A stretch of DNA of 64,000 nt from Flectonema sp. DT1601. Lineage: Eukaryota > Euglenozoa > Diplonemea > Diplonemida > Diplonemidae. The stretch's first letter is position 1; the number at the start of each line of letters is the position of its first letter. The position numbers were made by a program, and so were the translations under genes. Positions 52,529-63,574 of this stretch are shown here, piece after piece. The stretch is taken from assembly GCA_964019425.1 (NCBI GenBank), contig OZ025824.1, positions 1 through 64,000 on the forward strand, given 5' to 3'. A model generated the notes under the pieces. That model saw nothing but the letters and a program-made list of their open reading frames with translations. It did not search any database and was not told the origin of the DNA.

Positions 52529-55500
52529 TAGTCAACAAAACTTCCGCTTCACTCCTTCGTACTCATTCTTCAGCCTGATAATAATAAGAGAATAAGTGAG
52601 GATTGTGTTACGACATTTTTTCCCAACAGAAAATAAAAGGGATTGCAGCTGTGGCTGTGCTTGCATGAGTGGGAGGCAGTTCAAAAACTGAGAGAACTGA
52701 TCGAAAATGAGAGAGAAAAGGAACATGTGAAGACGACTTTCTCCGGGACCTAACATCAGACCGCAGGACATCTTCACGTTGCTAAAATAAAAATGTATGG
52801 AAGAGAGAGAGAATGGACGGATGCTGTGAATCGAATCTGTAAAGACTGAGTTCATTATATTATTGAAAACAAAAGTAAATAGACGACTAACACTCTGAGT
52901 GTTCAAAGGTTATTTTAGCTATTCAGGTTAAAGAAGAAGAAGAGAGTCAATGCAAACTTTCGATTGAAGATTTCTTCAATGAAGCGATCGTTACTTTTAT
53001 CTGATCGGTACAATTGCCGCTCCACGGAGTCTTGACATTTGCTATTCCGATATTTTATTTCATCACCTGTTTGGAATTCTGGAAAAGGACAGATCCCCTG
53101 CAAGGCAGGAGTTTTGGGGAAAGCTACAGAAAGCCAAACAGGTAGCGCTATCATAAATATAATTCATTCTATTCTATTTAATATTATTTCTATAAATTAA
53201 AATGGGTCATTAGATTGATCATTTGCATTAAGTTAAATTAAATAAAGGGATCTTAGCTCATAAGTAACTGTGAGTGTGCGCTGTTGGCGTCGCAGCCAAC
53301 ACCGCAAACTCCTCACAACCACTCGAGCTTATCACTTTCACATCATTCATCATTATCTACTTTGATGTGAAGTGCTATTTGGGCTAAGGAGGATCTCTCA
53401 CTTCTGTTCTGGTAACAATGTCACGCGAATACTTCTAAGTAGAATCACTTATCAGAATTCGCGGAAAGAATACCTAAGAACAAGAATGGACAGCAACAAC
53501 ATTATTGCCATTAAAAAGAAAAAAATTACAAAAAAGACTAATGAGTGCTCTTTCAAGGTTCCATGAGTGGTACTCATTTGCGCCGAGAACAGTTTACGGA
53601 AAAAAAAAAGATTAACACGATTGATTCAGCTGTTCGCAGTGTCTTCCCAGAACAACAGATCGAAGAGAGGATACTTTGTATTTTCGAGGAAGGTAGAGGA
53701 AAAGGGTTTCGGGAACTTCATAAACAGACGAAATGAGTTTTTACGAAGGAAGTTACGGAAAATATAAATAAAGGCGCCCCGTTTCAGATAAACAGCTTGT
53801 TTGCAGCATCTATTCTCGCTTCTAACAACCATCGCTTCGATGGAAGATGATAGCGTCGGCACAGAACGTCGCATTGCCGCTAAGAATACGAACTGTAAGC
53901 TTTGATAGCAAGCAAAAAGATTTACTGAAAGGAGTTTCGTAAAAGTTTGAAGAGGAACAATCGTACAATTGTTTTCTAATTTACCACAAGAGAGGTAGGG
54001 TAGCAGAGCTTGAGTGAGACCTTTCGGTACCCCCCTTCCCGTAAGACTTTATAAAGCTTCCACGGCAAAGGAGCTTTACATTTATCAGACAAGCGAAGCT
54101 AATGTTAAGAAACTAACAGCTCCTTAGAAAGTTAAATACAGACGATAGAAAGGGAGAGAGGGTAGATTGGTAGAAGTTGAGGTATGCAGAAGTCATCAGG
54201 TCTGTAGCCCAATTTACGAGTAATAATAAATGTGCAGCAATCTATTCAAGGATTGCACTCTACCAGCATGCAGATCTCGACCCGAACACGGGGCTCTACT
54301 ACAGTACTGTAGAAGGCAGTCCAAGTAGTTCACTAACACATTTATATTCGCAACAGAGTATGCAGGCAGTAGAAAAAAATAGAAAAAGAAATGATTAAGA
54401 CAAGACCCGGCAATACTAAAAAACTACAATTATATTATCCGCCAAACAGCAAGAGTTGTTGGCGGAGGTCCAATCAAACGGTGCTTCCTAAGAAGTTTAA
54501 TGTACAAATTAAGTCAGGCAGTTGAACTAATAAACTGTAACTAGAAATGTTGAGACATCCCTCAGTGATTGATAAAAGAAGTAGAAACTCACAAACAGGT
54601 GCCAAATACTAGTAGTAAGCTTACGAAGTAAATGGAAATACAAACAGCTTGTTACGAAATCATTAATATAAGGAAAACGGACAGCAGTTATTCACTTTAA
54701 GTATTCCGTTGGGTGTCAAAAAAGAAAAGCTTGAGCCGCCTCCCAAAGAAAGCGGCCGGGGTCCAAGAAACAGTCCGATATGCACCTCGTAAAGAAGAAG
54801 TAACAAACGCTATTTGTGAATATCAACAAATTAATATTTTCTGTTCTTTTCTTTTTTATTTATGTTCGCTGTGTTTCTTTTTTTTTGTTTCTTTTTTAGT
54901 TTTATAAGGGAGGTAGCCTGAAAACTGATTTAAATTTAATCTTTGGGGACATTCGATAGTTTTCGTCATATCTTGTAAGTTTCAAAAACAGCCGACGATG
55001 CGATTTCTTGCAATCACTTTCACTTATTAGAATTAGGCTAATTCAGTAATTCAATAGTCAACTGTGAGTAGCCAACTGAACACTCATTTCTTGTAATAAA
55101 TAATTCCAAAATAATGCGATACTTGCAGACAACATCATCAACTACTTCCGATGTAATGGGAGAAAGGTAATAATAAAAGAGCAGGACAGGTGACGATTCC
55201 AAAAGAATCGGTGACAACATAACACTTCGGTAGAGGGTTACGATCTTTATGGGGATGGGGGGAACTCACAAAACAAAGAATCGCCACCCAATATTTGATG
55301 GTATTTTTAAGGTCGAGGGCAGATAGTCGAAACCACAACAAAGTTATGTCAGGTTGAGAACTGAAATTTAATTTTTGAGGAACAGATGACATCGCCCCTA
55401 ACAAAAACCGAAATAAGAGGAAATAAATAAATAATGATACTGTGAGTTGAAATGAAGACGGGTTCAAAGACACAACAGCGCAAACGGAGCGCACATCGGG

Positions 55501-55649
55501 GGAAAAAGTCACCCGCAAAAAACATATTGTAAAAAAGTGTAAATAGTCGCAAGACTAATTTCTTCAAGGCATGCTTCAAGAAAGGGTAAATGTTATAAAT
55601 TACAAGGAAATATCAATTCATGCTGGCTCAGTGTGAACGTAACTAATAT
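52529..55649. other. 3.1-kb region without a recognised gene
   Basis: No ORF here resembles a known family and none shows convincing splice-joined continuity. There are several short frames, such as 52915-53154 (minus, 79 residues) and 54177-54398 (plus, 73 residues). Two compact hairpins stand out: GTTGGC/GCCAAC around 53284-53301, and CCGCCAA/TTGGCGG around 54439-54465. They could belong to structured RNAs, but I cannot assign them. Confidence 0.4.
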
Positions 55650-56747
55650 TCAACCGCACTGTCTGCAACTCTTCGATTTGCAGCCTGAGATCCTCTCCGG
55701 GTAATGTGAGAAAGTGTAGCATCCATCTCGTGTACTTGCAAGGACTCTGGTTAGAATAATTGGAACTGGCTTACCTCTCGAGATGTCTTTTAGTTGGCTA
55801 CTTGGAGACGGTTCCCACCCCTCAGGCAACGCCGCCAATGGGACGTCTGACGAAGGAGAGCTCCCACTTCTGTAAATGTGAAGAGACTTACACCTCCCAG
55901 TACAGGTCTTGTTGTAGAACTCCAAACATTTCGTGTGAGCGTTTTTGAGATCCGTTAGCCATTCCTTCCCACAAACAAGACAGCGAAGAGGGTCCAATGG
56001 CGACTTTTTTCTGACTTTCTTGAGAAGCCTCCAAGCGTTGTGACAACACGGCCTCCCTTCCAAGTATGAATGCCTGTGAATTATATCTTCCGATTCATTA
56101 TCACTTCCCTCGCCAGTCATTAAGGGAATTGGAATTATCATCTTCAGACCGTCTTCAGTAATCTGCGGCTGCATAGGTTGCTGTTGAAGAGTCTGCGGAG
56201 GAGACATCATTGTTTGAATTGGAAGCAGATGCTGTTGACGGTATTGAGGTGGTGTTTGCTGTAGTGCAAGTTGCGACATATTAGGGACCGAAATGGAACG
56301 CGTAGCCTGAACAGCATGTGGTCCCTGCACATTCTGGTAAACAACAGGTGGAACAGCAGGTGAGACAGGCAACATCAGAGGAGAGTCAGATGCAGATGGA
56401 GTCCCATGCTGACACACACCAGGAGGAAACGGAGGAGAGCTCAGAGGAGAGCTCTGCGCTTGGTTTGACTGACCTGCTGGTGTTGAGAGAGAAGTGAAAA
56501 AGTAGTTTTGCAAGCCATCCGGGTGTGTAGCTAGAGGATCAATCGCAAATAAACTGCCACTTCGAGATGCTGCATCGGATGCTTCTTCACTCACTGCACT
56601 CAGAAATGAAGATCTGCGCCACTCGTCTGTACTGAGGGCAGACAACATGTCACTCGTCGCACTGCCTCTCGAAGTGAAACATCCACTAGCAGCATCACAT
56701 GAAGAAACTGATACTCTCGGAATCAGTAAATCATTATCATAATTCAT
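55650..56747 (-). CDS. Putative CCCH-type zinc-finger protein
   Basis: This 365-residue protein has two parts. Residues 1-215 are low complexity, rich in S, P and Q (runs such as LQQQPMQPQ), and probably disordered. Residues 230-295 hold a compact Cys/His region: CCHNAW at 234-239, CLVC at 256-259, Cys274, Cys282, Cys286 and His290 in the C...LHIY pattern. The last part resembles the CxxLHIY/CPLPHIY endings of protist CCCH-like fingers, often linked to RNA binding. Family membership is a memory-based guess. The final 30 residues could be altered by an unseen splice, because a neighbouring frame also reads plausibly to a stop at about 55645. Confidence 0.6.
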   Translation of the reverse strand: MNYDNDLLIPRVSVSSCDAASGCFTSRGSATSDMLSALSTDEWRRSSFLSAVSEEASDAASRSGSLFAIDPLATHPDGLQNYFFTSLSTPAGQSNQAQSSPLSSPPFPPGVCQHGTPSASDSPLMLPVSPAVPPVVYQNVQGPHAVQATRSISVPNMSQLALQQTPPQYRQQHLLPIQTMMSPPQTLQQQPMQPQITEDGLKMIIPIPLMTGEGSDNESEDIIHRHSYLEGRPCCHNAWRLLKKVRKKSPLDPLRCLVCGKEWLTDLKNAHTKCLEFYNKTCTGRCKSLHIYRSGSSPSSDVPLAALPEGWEPSPSSQLKDISRGKPVPIILTRVLASTRDGCYTFSHYPERISGCKSKSCRQCG

Positions 56748-56962
56748 TATGTAATTCTGAAAGGAAGTATAAATAAGTAAAGCGATAACAACTATTTCTG
56801 GTCAGTTATTTCATTCGAACACACGCCATGGAAATGGTGTCGCCAAATATTCTTCACCTGAACTCTTGAGCACAGAATTCCAAAGATCGTTTAAAGTCAA
56901 CGAACAGACCGATTTTCTTCTCCAGAGCGAGTGTAGATCAACAATGACTAAATTATCGACAA

Positions 56963-57818
56963 CTACACTGCTACTTCCCTCACTATATTCTCACGAGTTA
57001 GCGTTGCCTGTTCTCTCCAGGCATCCTTTTCTATTGACATGTAGACGTCGAGTTTGTCCATCCAGTTCGGTTCATTCGCTTCGTCCATTTCCTCGAGCTG
57101 GTTTAGCTTTTTAAAACAGCAAACAGTATTGGGATATTTGTGTAGGAGATATCTAAAGGAGACAATAATTACATACCTCAGCCTCCCTTTCATCAGCAAG
57201 ATCCATCGCAATTCGACGCTGAAGAATATCAACCGGATGTACTCGTTGCTTGTTGATTTCTTCTGCCTGTTTTTTATCCTCCTGCGCTCGTAGTTCCGAT
57301 TGTTTCTCAAATTCTCGCTGGGATATGAATTCCTCCAACTCTTGCTTCTTCTTTGTGGTGCGATATTCAGCTTCTTCCAGCTGTTTGGCTTCTTCTTCGA
57401 GGAACTCAGTTTGGAGATTCTCTTCCTCTTCTCTGTGTTTGCAACGAAGCGCGTCTCGCTGAGTGCCGAGATTCTTTTCCTTCGCTCGAGCTCTATTTTT
57501 CCCAACTAGTTGGTATCTCTCTACAGTTGCCTGACTCGCTTCTAACTCAGACGGCAGTTCTGATGGAAGTTCGGTCACATGTCCCTCCTCCAAACTACAC
57601 TTCTCGTCATCAATCGGCTGATCTTCTTCCCCAGTTTTCTCAACAATCTCCTCTATATCCTTCCACGATTTACCGACTAATTGTTTTTCCAACAAAGCTC
57701 TCTGATCGACTTTCATCGGACCCTTTGCCACAACCGCCATACTGCACATTGCAGCGGCCTGCATGTAAGACGACATTGGTGTAAGTATCAGCGATACTTT
57801 GAAAGGAAGAGTTTGCAA
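56963..57818 (-). CDS. Two-exon coiled-coil protein, unknown function
   Basis: Exon 1 is 57818-57177 and exon 2 is 57106-56963. They are joined across a 70-bp intron (GTATGT...AG) in phase 0, giving about 261 residues. The N-terminal 100 residues include an acidic stretch (IEEIVEKTGEEDQPIDDEK). Residues 115-210 are a strongly charged coiled coil (REEEENLQTEFLEEEAKQLEE). Exon 2 encodes LNQLEEMDEANEPNWMDKL... to a TAG. The first ATG may be upstream of the real one; the Met at residue 16 or 19 is an alternative. I recognise no family. Confidence 0.65.
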
Positions 57819-58280
57819 AATATTTCAAAAGTTATAAAAGAAAGGATCTCAAAACGTAATTTAATAAGAAGGCCAAGAATCAGATATTATTGGGTTTGTT
57901 TAGATGTTAAATAGCTCTCGCACAGCTCTCATCATTTTGAACATCCGCATGTCTTTGAAAATAAAATATTGTGAGCAACAAGGAAATCATAAATAGTATC
58001 TCAAACACAACGTTTTTGAGAAAAAACAAACACGCGACCAGAACAAAACATCGAACCAACTTTATCAGAGATATCAAAACGAGACATAGCTGTGAGAACA
58101 TACGACAAACGATAATAAATTGCAATTCACATAATGCGTGATCTCATCCGACTCTCGAAGACATCTGACGCCTCCTTACATCAGTCGGTACCTACAGTGA
58201 CTTATTGTTAAGTACGTTAAGTACACGCAAAACTTCTCATCATTTTAAAAGTGGTTGTACAAAGACCTTGTGCTATGACC
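57819..58280. other. Intergenic DNA with a possible small membrane ORF
   Basis: A 72-codon minus-strand frame at 57907-58125 is very hydrophobic, with two candidate membrane helices (LCLVLISLIKLVRCFVLVACLFF and a second near FEILFMISLLLTIFYF). It could be a small membrane protein, but AT-rich DNA makes such frames by chance. Nothing else is supportable. Confidence 0.3.
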
Positions 58281-61200
58281 TCAGCACACAGGAACTCCCA
58301 AGACTTTGGCGTATTGCTCCTCAAACTCGGGACATCTTTCCTTTTCGCTAAACCCTCTTATTCCCCTCACTGTCTGATTGTACTTTCGAAGTAACTCACA
58401 CAACGAATACAACACAAGAGGGTCACTTGATGTGACAGCTTTACTAAGAATAAATTGAACATCAATATTCCTAACGTGATATTGAATCATTATCTCAACC
58501 GCACGTACGAGTAGTCCTCGACTGAGTAACACTTCAACAATTTCAGGAAATGCTTTCTCTCTGCTCAGCATGTCGAGGGCGAGTTGGAAAGAAGGCGGAT
58601 ACCTTTTTGTTTGATTGATTGTTTGTTTGTTTATGTTTGTGATGATGTGAATTGATAATCATCTCAACAATAGTACAGGTCGGGGATCGGTTCAGATATC
58701 ATAAGAGAGATAACTTGCCAGACCGACGCCCGCGGGACGATACTCGCGACAGGGGCGAAGACTGCATGAACGAGCGAAGCTTGAGAAAGAAAAACTCGAC
58801 TCTAGATGAAATAGAAGAAGAGAAACACGCTGGAGCAACATACAAGAGCTATGGAACAGCACCAACTTTAATACCTAACGGAGTTTTCTTAAGACATGTA
58901 AAGTTATTACAGCACATCACATCAAAAGACTGAGGAAACGACGCAGCAATGAAATGCAATCGAAGCACAAGATGAGTGTAGAAGATACGGAAATAAATAT
59001 GGCGACGTTGTTATCGCAGCAGCGGAATAAAAAGAAGTGTTACACGACTGTTGGTGAACAAGTCGATTCCGAAATGAGAAGCAACTTCAGCAGACTTCAT
59101 CAAAAATATTAAAAGAGAGCATACCTGTCTTCAAACTTCAACAGCTGCAGTGCAATAGGAATCGTATCTTCAATTACGTGATATTGAAGGTAGTGGTGCA
59201 ACTTTGGGTAGTTAGGAGGTTCCGAATAGATGAGAAGATCGATGAGAAAACGTTGCAAAACGTCCTTCAGTTTTATGTGATGAGCAGAAAGAGAACGAGA
59301 GTACTCCATGTAGATAGAATTAAAACGATTGGAGTCAAATATCTTTTCTTCGTGAATGCGAACGAATACTTCCGACCACATGTCAATCTGTTTTATTAAT
59401 TATTTTGTTGTTCTTCAAATCTAAGGCGTACGTGATTATAACAAAACAAGACAAACCTGCTCAATAACAAGAACATGATCACTCGTATACCAATCACCAT
59501 CATGAGTGTAGAAAGGATAATGAAGGGGTGCTTCCGATGCGCTTCTGACGGGAAGCATCTCGTCAGGAATCTCAAAACACCGAATGACGTTGTTGGGGCC
59601 ACTTGCTGCAACTGAAGCTTCTTCCACCTTCGAAGATTGCGGAGATATACTTTCACTCTCCCCCCTCTCAACTGCTGATCCAGGTACTGAAGAAGTCGGA
59701 GATCCAACATAAAATGATGATTCAGAGACGATGCTGTTGTTGTTTTATTGTCGTGAAAAGGAAATGAGAATTGCTGATCGCAACACTCGCCTGACATACC
59801 TCGCAGATGGTGACATTGGTCTCTCACTTTGTACAGCAGGTGTTTCTGGAGAAGGAACTCTTGGAGCAGGAGACGAGTTTGACGAGTTGCTACTCCGAGT
59901 GGTCGCAGCGTCTCTGCGATCCATCTGCTTTGATCGATCTCTCATCGACTCTCGAATTCCCTTTGCCATGGCATCGTTTATGTGATCGAACATATCACCA
60001 ATGACATTAAGCGGCTGATTACTTCGAGTTGTTTGAACGATACATCGAATGGCTTCCTTCTTACTCTGTTGTTGTTATTATTTAAGGAAGTCTTTGCGGG
60101 TTTTTTTCTAATTCCGATAACAAATATCTTTAGAACTGTTTTGAATCCAAAAACAAAAAAAGAAAATAAAACAAATGACGTCACATACCCCCCTACGCTG
60201 GAGAAGGAATCGGAGAAGATGATTTTTTGAAAAGAAAGTTGGAACAATATCCTTCAAGTTTATAACAAGACCATATAAGTTCCCACTGAGATCAAGTATC
60301 TTGTCAGGATGAACAGAGAATATCTCGCATTGATTGTAAAGTCGATTTACTGCACTATGAGATTCGATCCGTTTTCCGTTACCTGCGAGAGAACCAAACC
60401 CGAGTGACATCGGAGCTGCAATGGGAGCCGTATGAACGCGATGATCATAAATCATCGTTAGCGATGAGGTTATGTTGTGAACCAGAATTAAATTATCGAC
60501 AATATTAATTGAGAATACCGAACTGCAATACAAATTCAAAACAGTCGTCTTCTCCCACGAGTTAGTCGCTAGTTTCAGTGTGTACACAACAATCTCTTGT
60601 CGATTATTTAAATGCAACAAACAAGTGTTTCCATACAATCGAGTTATCATCATTTGATAAAGAGGCATCTTTTCACCAGCGAACGAATAATTCGGACGGC
60701 AGCACTCCGGAAGGTGCTCCTTGGCAACACAGTCTTCAAGCTTAATTTTCGCATACCTGTTTGTTATTTATCTTGTGGGTTCGTAAAAATAAAAAGTATC
60801 ATAAAACAACTAAACATACCGACTAATTCCCTGACGGATTCCTATTTTATAAGTTTTAATAAGTTGAGGTTTATCTTTATTAACGCAAAGGAGTACTTTG
60901 TGTCTGCTATTAAAAGAATAATAATCCACCGTAGTGGCGTAGTGACGGAGACGTTGGAGTTGTTTAGAAGACGACTGGTGGGTGATGACGAAAGTCTCAA
61001 TAGCTGTGCTGGTAATTATTAAAACGACCGTATCAGTAAGCCAGAAGAAGTCTTTTACTACGTTAGTTCTTCGCAAAGCTCCGGGGATCGTCTTTCCGAG
61101 CTGAAAAGCCTGCTTACAGATGTAAACTACAATTGGCTTACACTTCGCTAAGCCCAGCCGATAGAAAACTATCTCTTTCTCGTTTCTGAGTACCGCGAGG

Positions 61201-61529
61201 AGAGAAGTGTTTAGCGATCGTTTGGCACCGCGAACTGGCTTTCTGCCGACTTCCTGCCCGTAGTACTCTACGTTATCAAAGTTGAGCTGCTTCTCTTGCC
61301 TTCGATATAATGGAGAGAACTGAATATTATTCGACTGCACAACAATCAACTCATCGTTACACTCATCATAGACAACTCGATTATTAGGATTCGACATATC
61401 TGGTGGTCGATACACTTTCAGGGGATGTTCTACAGCAATGACATGATGATTGTCGAGTAGGTTACTAAACGAGCTGCTGTTGTTTGAGAGCTCAACTTCT
61501 TTGGAGTCATCACCAATTTGATCGGACAT
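58281..61529 (-). CDS. RMC1: RMC1/Mic1 homolog (Mon1-Ccz1 complex subunit), six exons
   Basis: Exons on the minus strand are 61529-60820, 60756-60189, 60065-59800, 59733-59457, 59387-59125 and 58602-58281. All have GT...AG introns and matching phases, giving 801 residues. The N-terminal half (residues about 30-400) is beta-rich and WD40-like (HVIAVEHPLKVY, LLAVLRNEKEIVFYRL, YDHRVHTAPI). A disordered S/P-rich linker lies around residues 475-545. The Mic1 domain covers about residues 605-800: IDMWSEVFVRIHEEKIFD, YLQYHVIEDTIPIALQLL, RYPPSFQLALDMLSREKAFPEIVEVLLSRG. In animals and plants RMC1 (C18orf8) joins Mon1-Ccz1, the exchange factor that activates Rab7 on late endosomes. Intron 5 is unusually long (522 bp). 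Confidence 0.9.
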
Positions 61530-61963
61530 GGAATCCTACTCTTTGGGGGGAAGACTTGAGTTTATAATTAATTAAATAAGAAACATTTGAACTAACTTAT
61601 GTTCTCAACACAAAGTGATCACATATTTGGGTTCCTACGTAAGCAGCAAAGTGAGGAAACAAAAAGTAAGTACAACGATAACTTTGTATTGGAATCTTAC
61701 GCTCTGATGTTGTGCCACTTTAAAGATAAGATGAAGAACTTACAAAGTGCTTATTATTTTTATTTATTTATAATAATCTATTCAGAGTCTTAGGGTACCT
61801 GCTGACCTTCAATAGTCTGATATGCAGCAAGCGATTACTAAATGTTCTTCTTCTTTGATTTTATTACAACTCGAAGTGCTACGACAGATCGATTGGTTGA
61901 ATAATTGACACCAGCTGCTGCCAATAACTAGGTTGCGGATACCAGTAAAATAGACTTCGCTCA
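61530..61963. other. Intergenic DNA
   Basis: These 434 AT-rich bp lie between the cyclophilin stop and the RMC1 start, both on the minus strand. I see no gene or RNA here. Confidence 0.5.
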
Positions 61964-62677
61964 CTATTTTGGCATGTAAGCGTAATCTCCCGGAACCTGA
62001 GGAGCAAACTGCGCCTCAAGATCCCCATATTCATCTTCTTCAAGAGCTTGACCGCAATCTTTAATTTTAACTTCGAGACGAGTTCTACCGGATGGGGTTC
62101 CCATTCTCTCCATCTGTTTTGTTTTGTAATTATATTTTCAAATGAATAAGAGAAGAAGGATCTTAAAACATACCAATTGACAAATATCATATCCGTGGAT
62201 CACTTGACCGAATACAACGTGCCTTCCGTTAAGATGAGGAGTCGGTCCGAGACAGATAAAGAACTGAGATCCGTTAGTGTGAGGTCCCGCATTTGCCATC
62301 GAAAGGCAGCCGGGACCGAAATGCTTCCCTGCCTTTCCCTTAAAAGCTTCATCTTCGAAACGGGCTCCGTAGATCGACTCTCCTCCTCTTCCGTCACCTC
62401 GCGTGGTATCACCTCCCTGAATCACAAATGTTGGAATAATTCGATGAAAGTTAACTCCTTTTAAGGATAGCTTGCAACCTGTCATTCCAACTCCCTTTTC
62501 ACCCGTAAAAAGACATCTCATGTTCTCAGCTGTTTTTGGTACCGTGTCAGCGAAGAGCTCCATAAAAACACGTCCAGCGTACTTACCACCGAGTGAGACA
62601 TCCATCCACACCTTCGGGTTCATTGGATTCACTGGAATCGCACAATTCTTTAACAGACTCCTACTTCTCGAAATCAT
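61964..62677 (-). CDS. Cyclophilin-type peptidyl-prolyl isomerase, two exons
   Basis: Exon 1 is 62677-62174 and exon 2 is 62113-61964. They are separated by a 60-bp intron (GTATGT...CAG) in phase 0, giving 217 residues. The cyclophilin core starts near residue 20 ([18 protein letters not shown]). It contains the catalytic [14 protein letters not shown], the GSQFFICL strand and [11 protein letters not shown]. The position of the cyclosporin-contact tryptophan (TPWLDG in human CypA) is His here (TPHLNG). The C-terminus extends about 35 residues past the core ([27 protein letters not shown] region), longer than CypA. The first 18 residues are basic and could be a targeting peptide, with Met19 as an alternative start. 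Confidence 0.93.
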
Positions 62678-63574
62678 TTTTGTTTTTGGCCCTCGTACGC
62701 CTTATTTAAAATAGTTCTAACGCAAGTATTGTTTCTACAGCTGAAAACCATTTGGAGAGACCTCATGTTCCATTCTTAATAATATTTATTCGATACCTAT
62801 AAAAGGGAATTAAGGATAATAACTATATTCGATACACCACAAACTAAAACTGTTCCATCACACAGAAGCAACATAAAAGAGTAATGAGACACAACGTGCA
62901 ATACCTGCAGCTTGTGGTACTCGAAGAAGAAAAAAGATCTTTCAGAAAGAAAAGATGAGAGGAATCTGATGGAAGTAATCAACACCAGCGTACAGTCAGC
63001 AAGGGAATAGCAGAGTGGTGACTACCAAACAATTCACAAAGCCGATCACACAAATGAAATCTGAATCAACAAGAGAACATCAAAAGAATTGGCAAGAAAA
63101 CGATTCTCCGATTATAAGACTTCCGTCGACACAAAAGACATCACATTCGGGATGTCTGCTGAGGTGTCGCTTTTCTCCCGGTTTGCTATATATATATCGA
63201 TTTTAGTTTAGCTACCTCTCGAAAAACAAACAAAATCAGGAGCCTTATAGATATAATTATAAACGAAAAGAGAGGAAAACATCATCGCATGTCCCCTCAT
63301 CAATAAAAAGACAATACAAACTGGTCATTTCCACACAAAGAGGAATGACTAATATCAGTTCATTTCAGGAACAATACGAATAGCGAAGAAGCGAATGAAG
63401 AGAGAAGGAATGCCAAACATCAGAGATGGGGCAACGATGGACAACATTACTGCTGACTTTTATAACATCAAATTAAAATACGAATTTATGGAGAGTTAAC
63501 TCATCCAACAACACCATCTCTCTTTGATCAATAAGACAGCTGTGATGTGATTCAATACAACTTACCACATCGAA
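62678..63574. other. Intergenic DNA
   Basis: These 897 AT-rich bp have only short chance frames. A TATATATATATCG stretch lies near 63190. No supportable gene or RNA. Confidence 0.45.

Noticed and set aside
57177-57784. Plus-strand frames opposite the coiled-coil gene
   Set aside because: They are complementary readings of a charged coiled-coil exon, with several overlapping alternatives and no domain.
58652-58933. 93-codon plus-strand gene
   Set aside because: It lies wholly in intron 5 of RMC1 on the opposite strand and has no recognisable domain or repeat.
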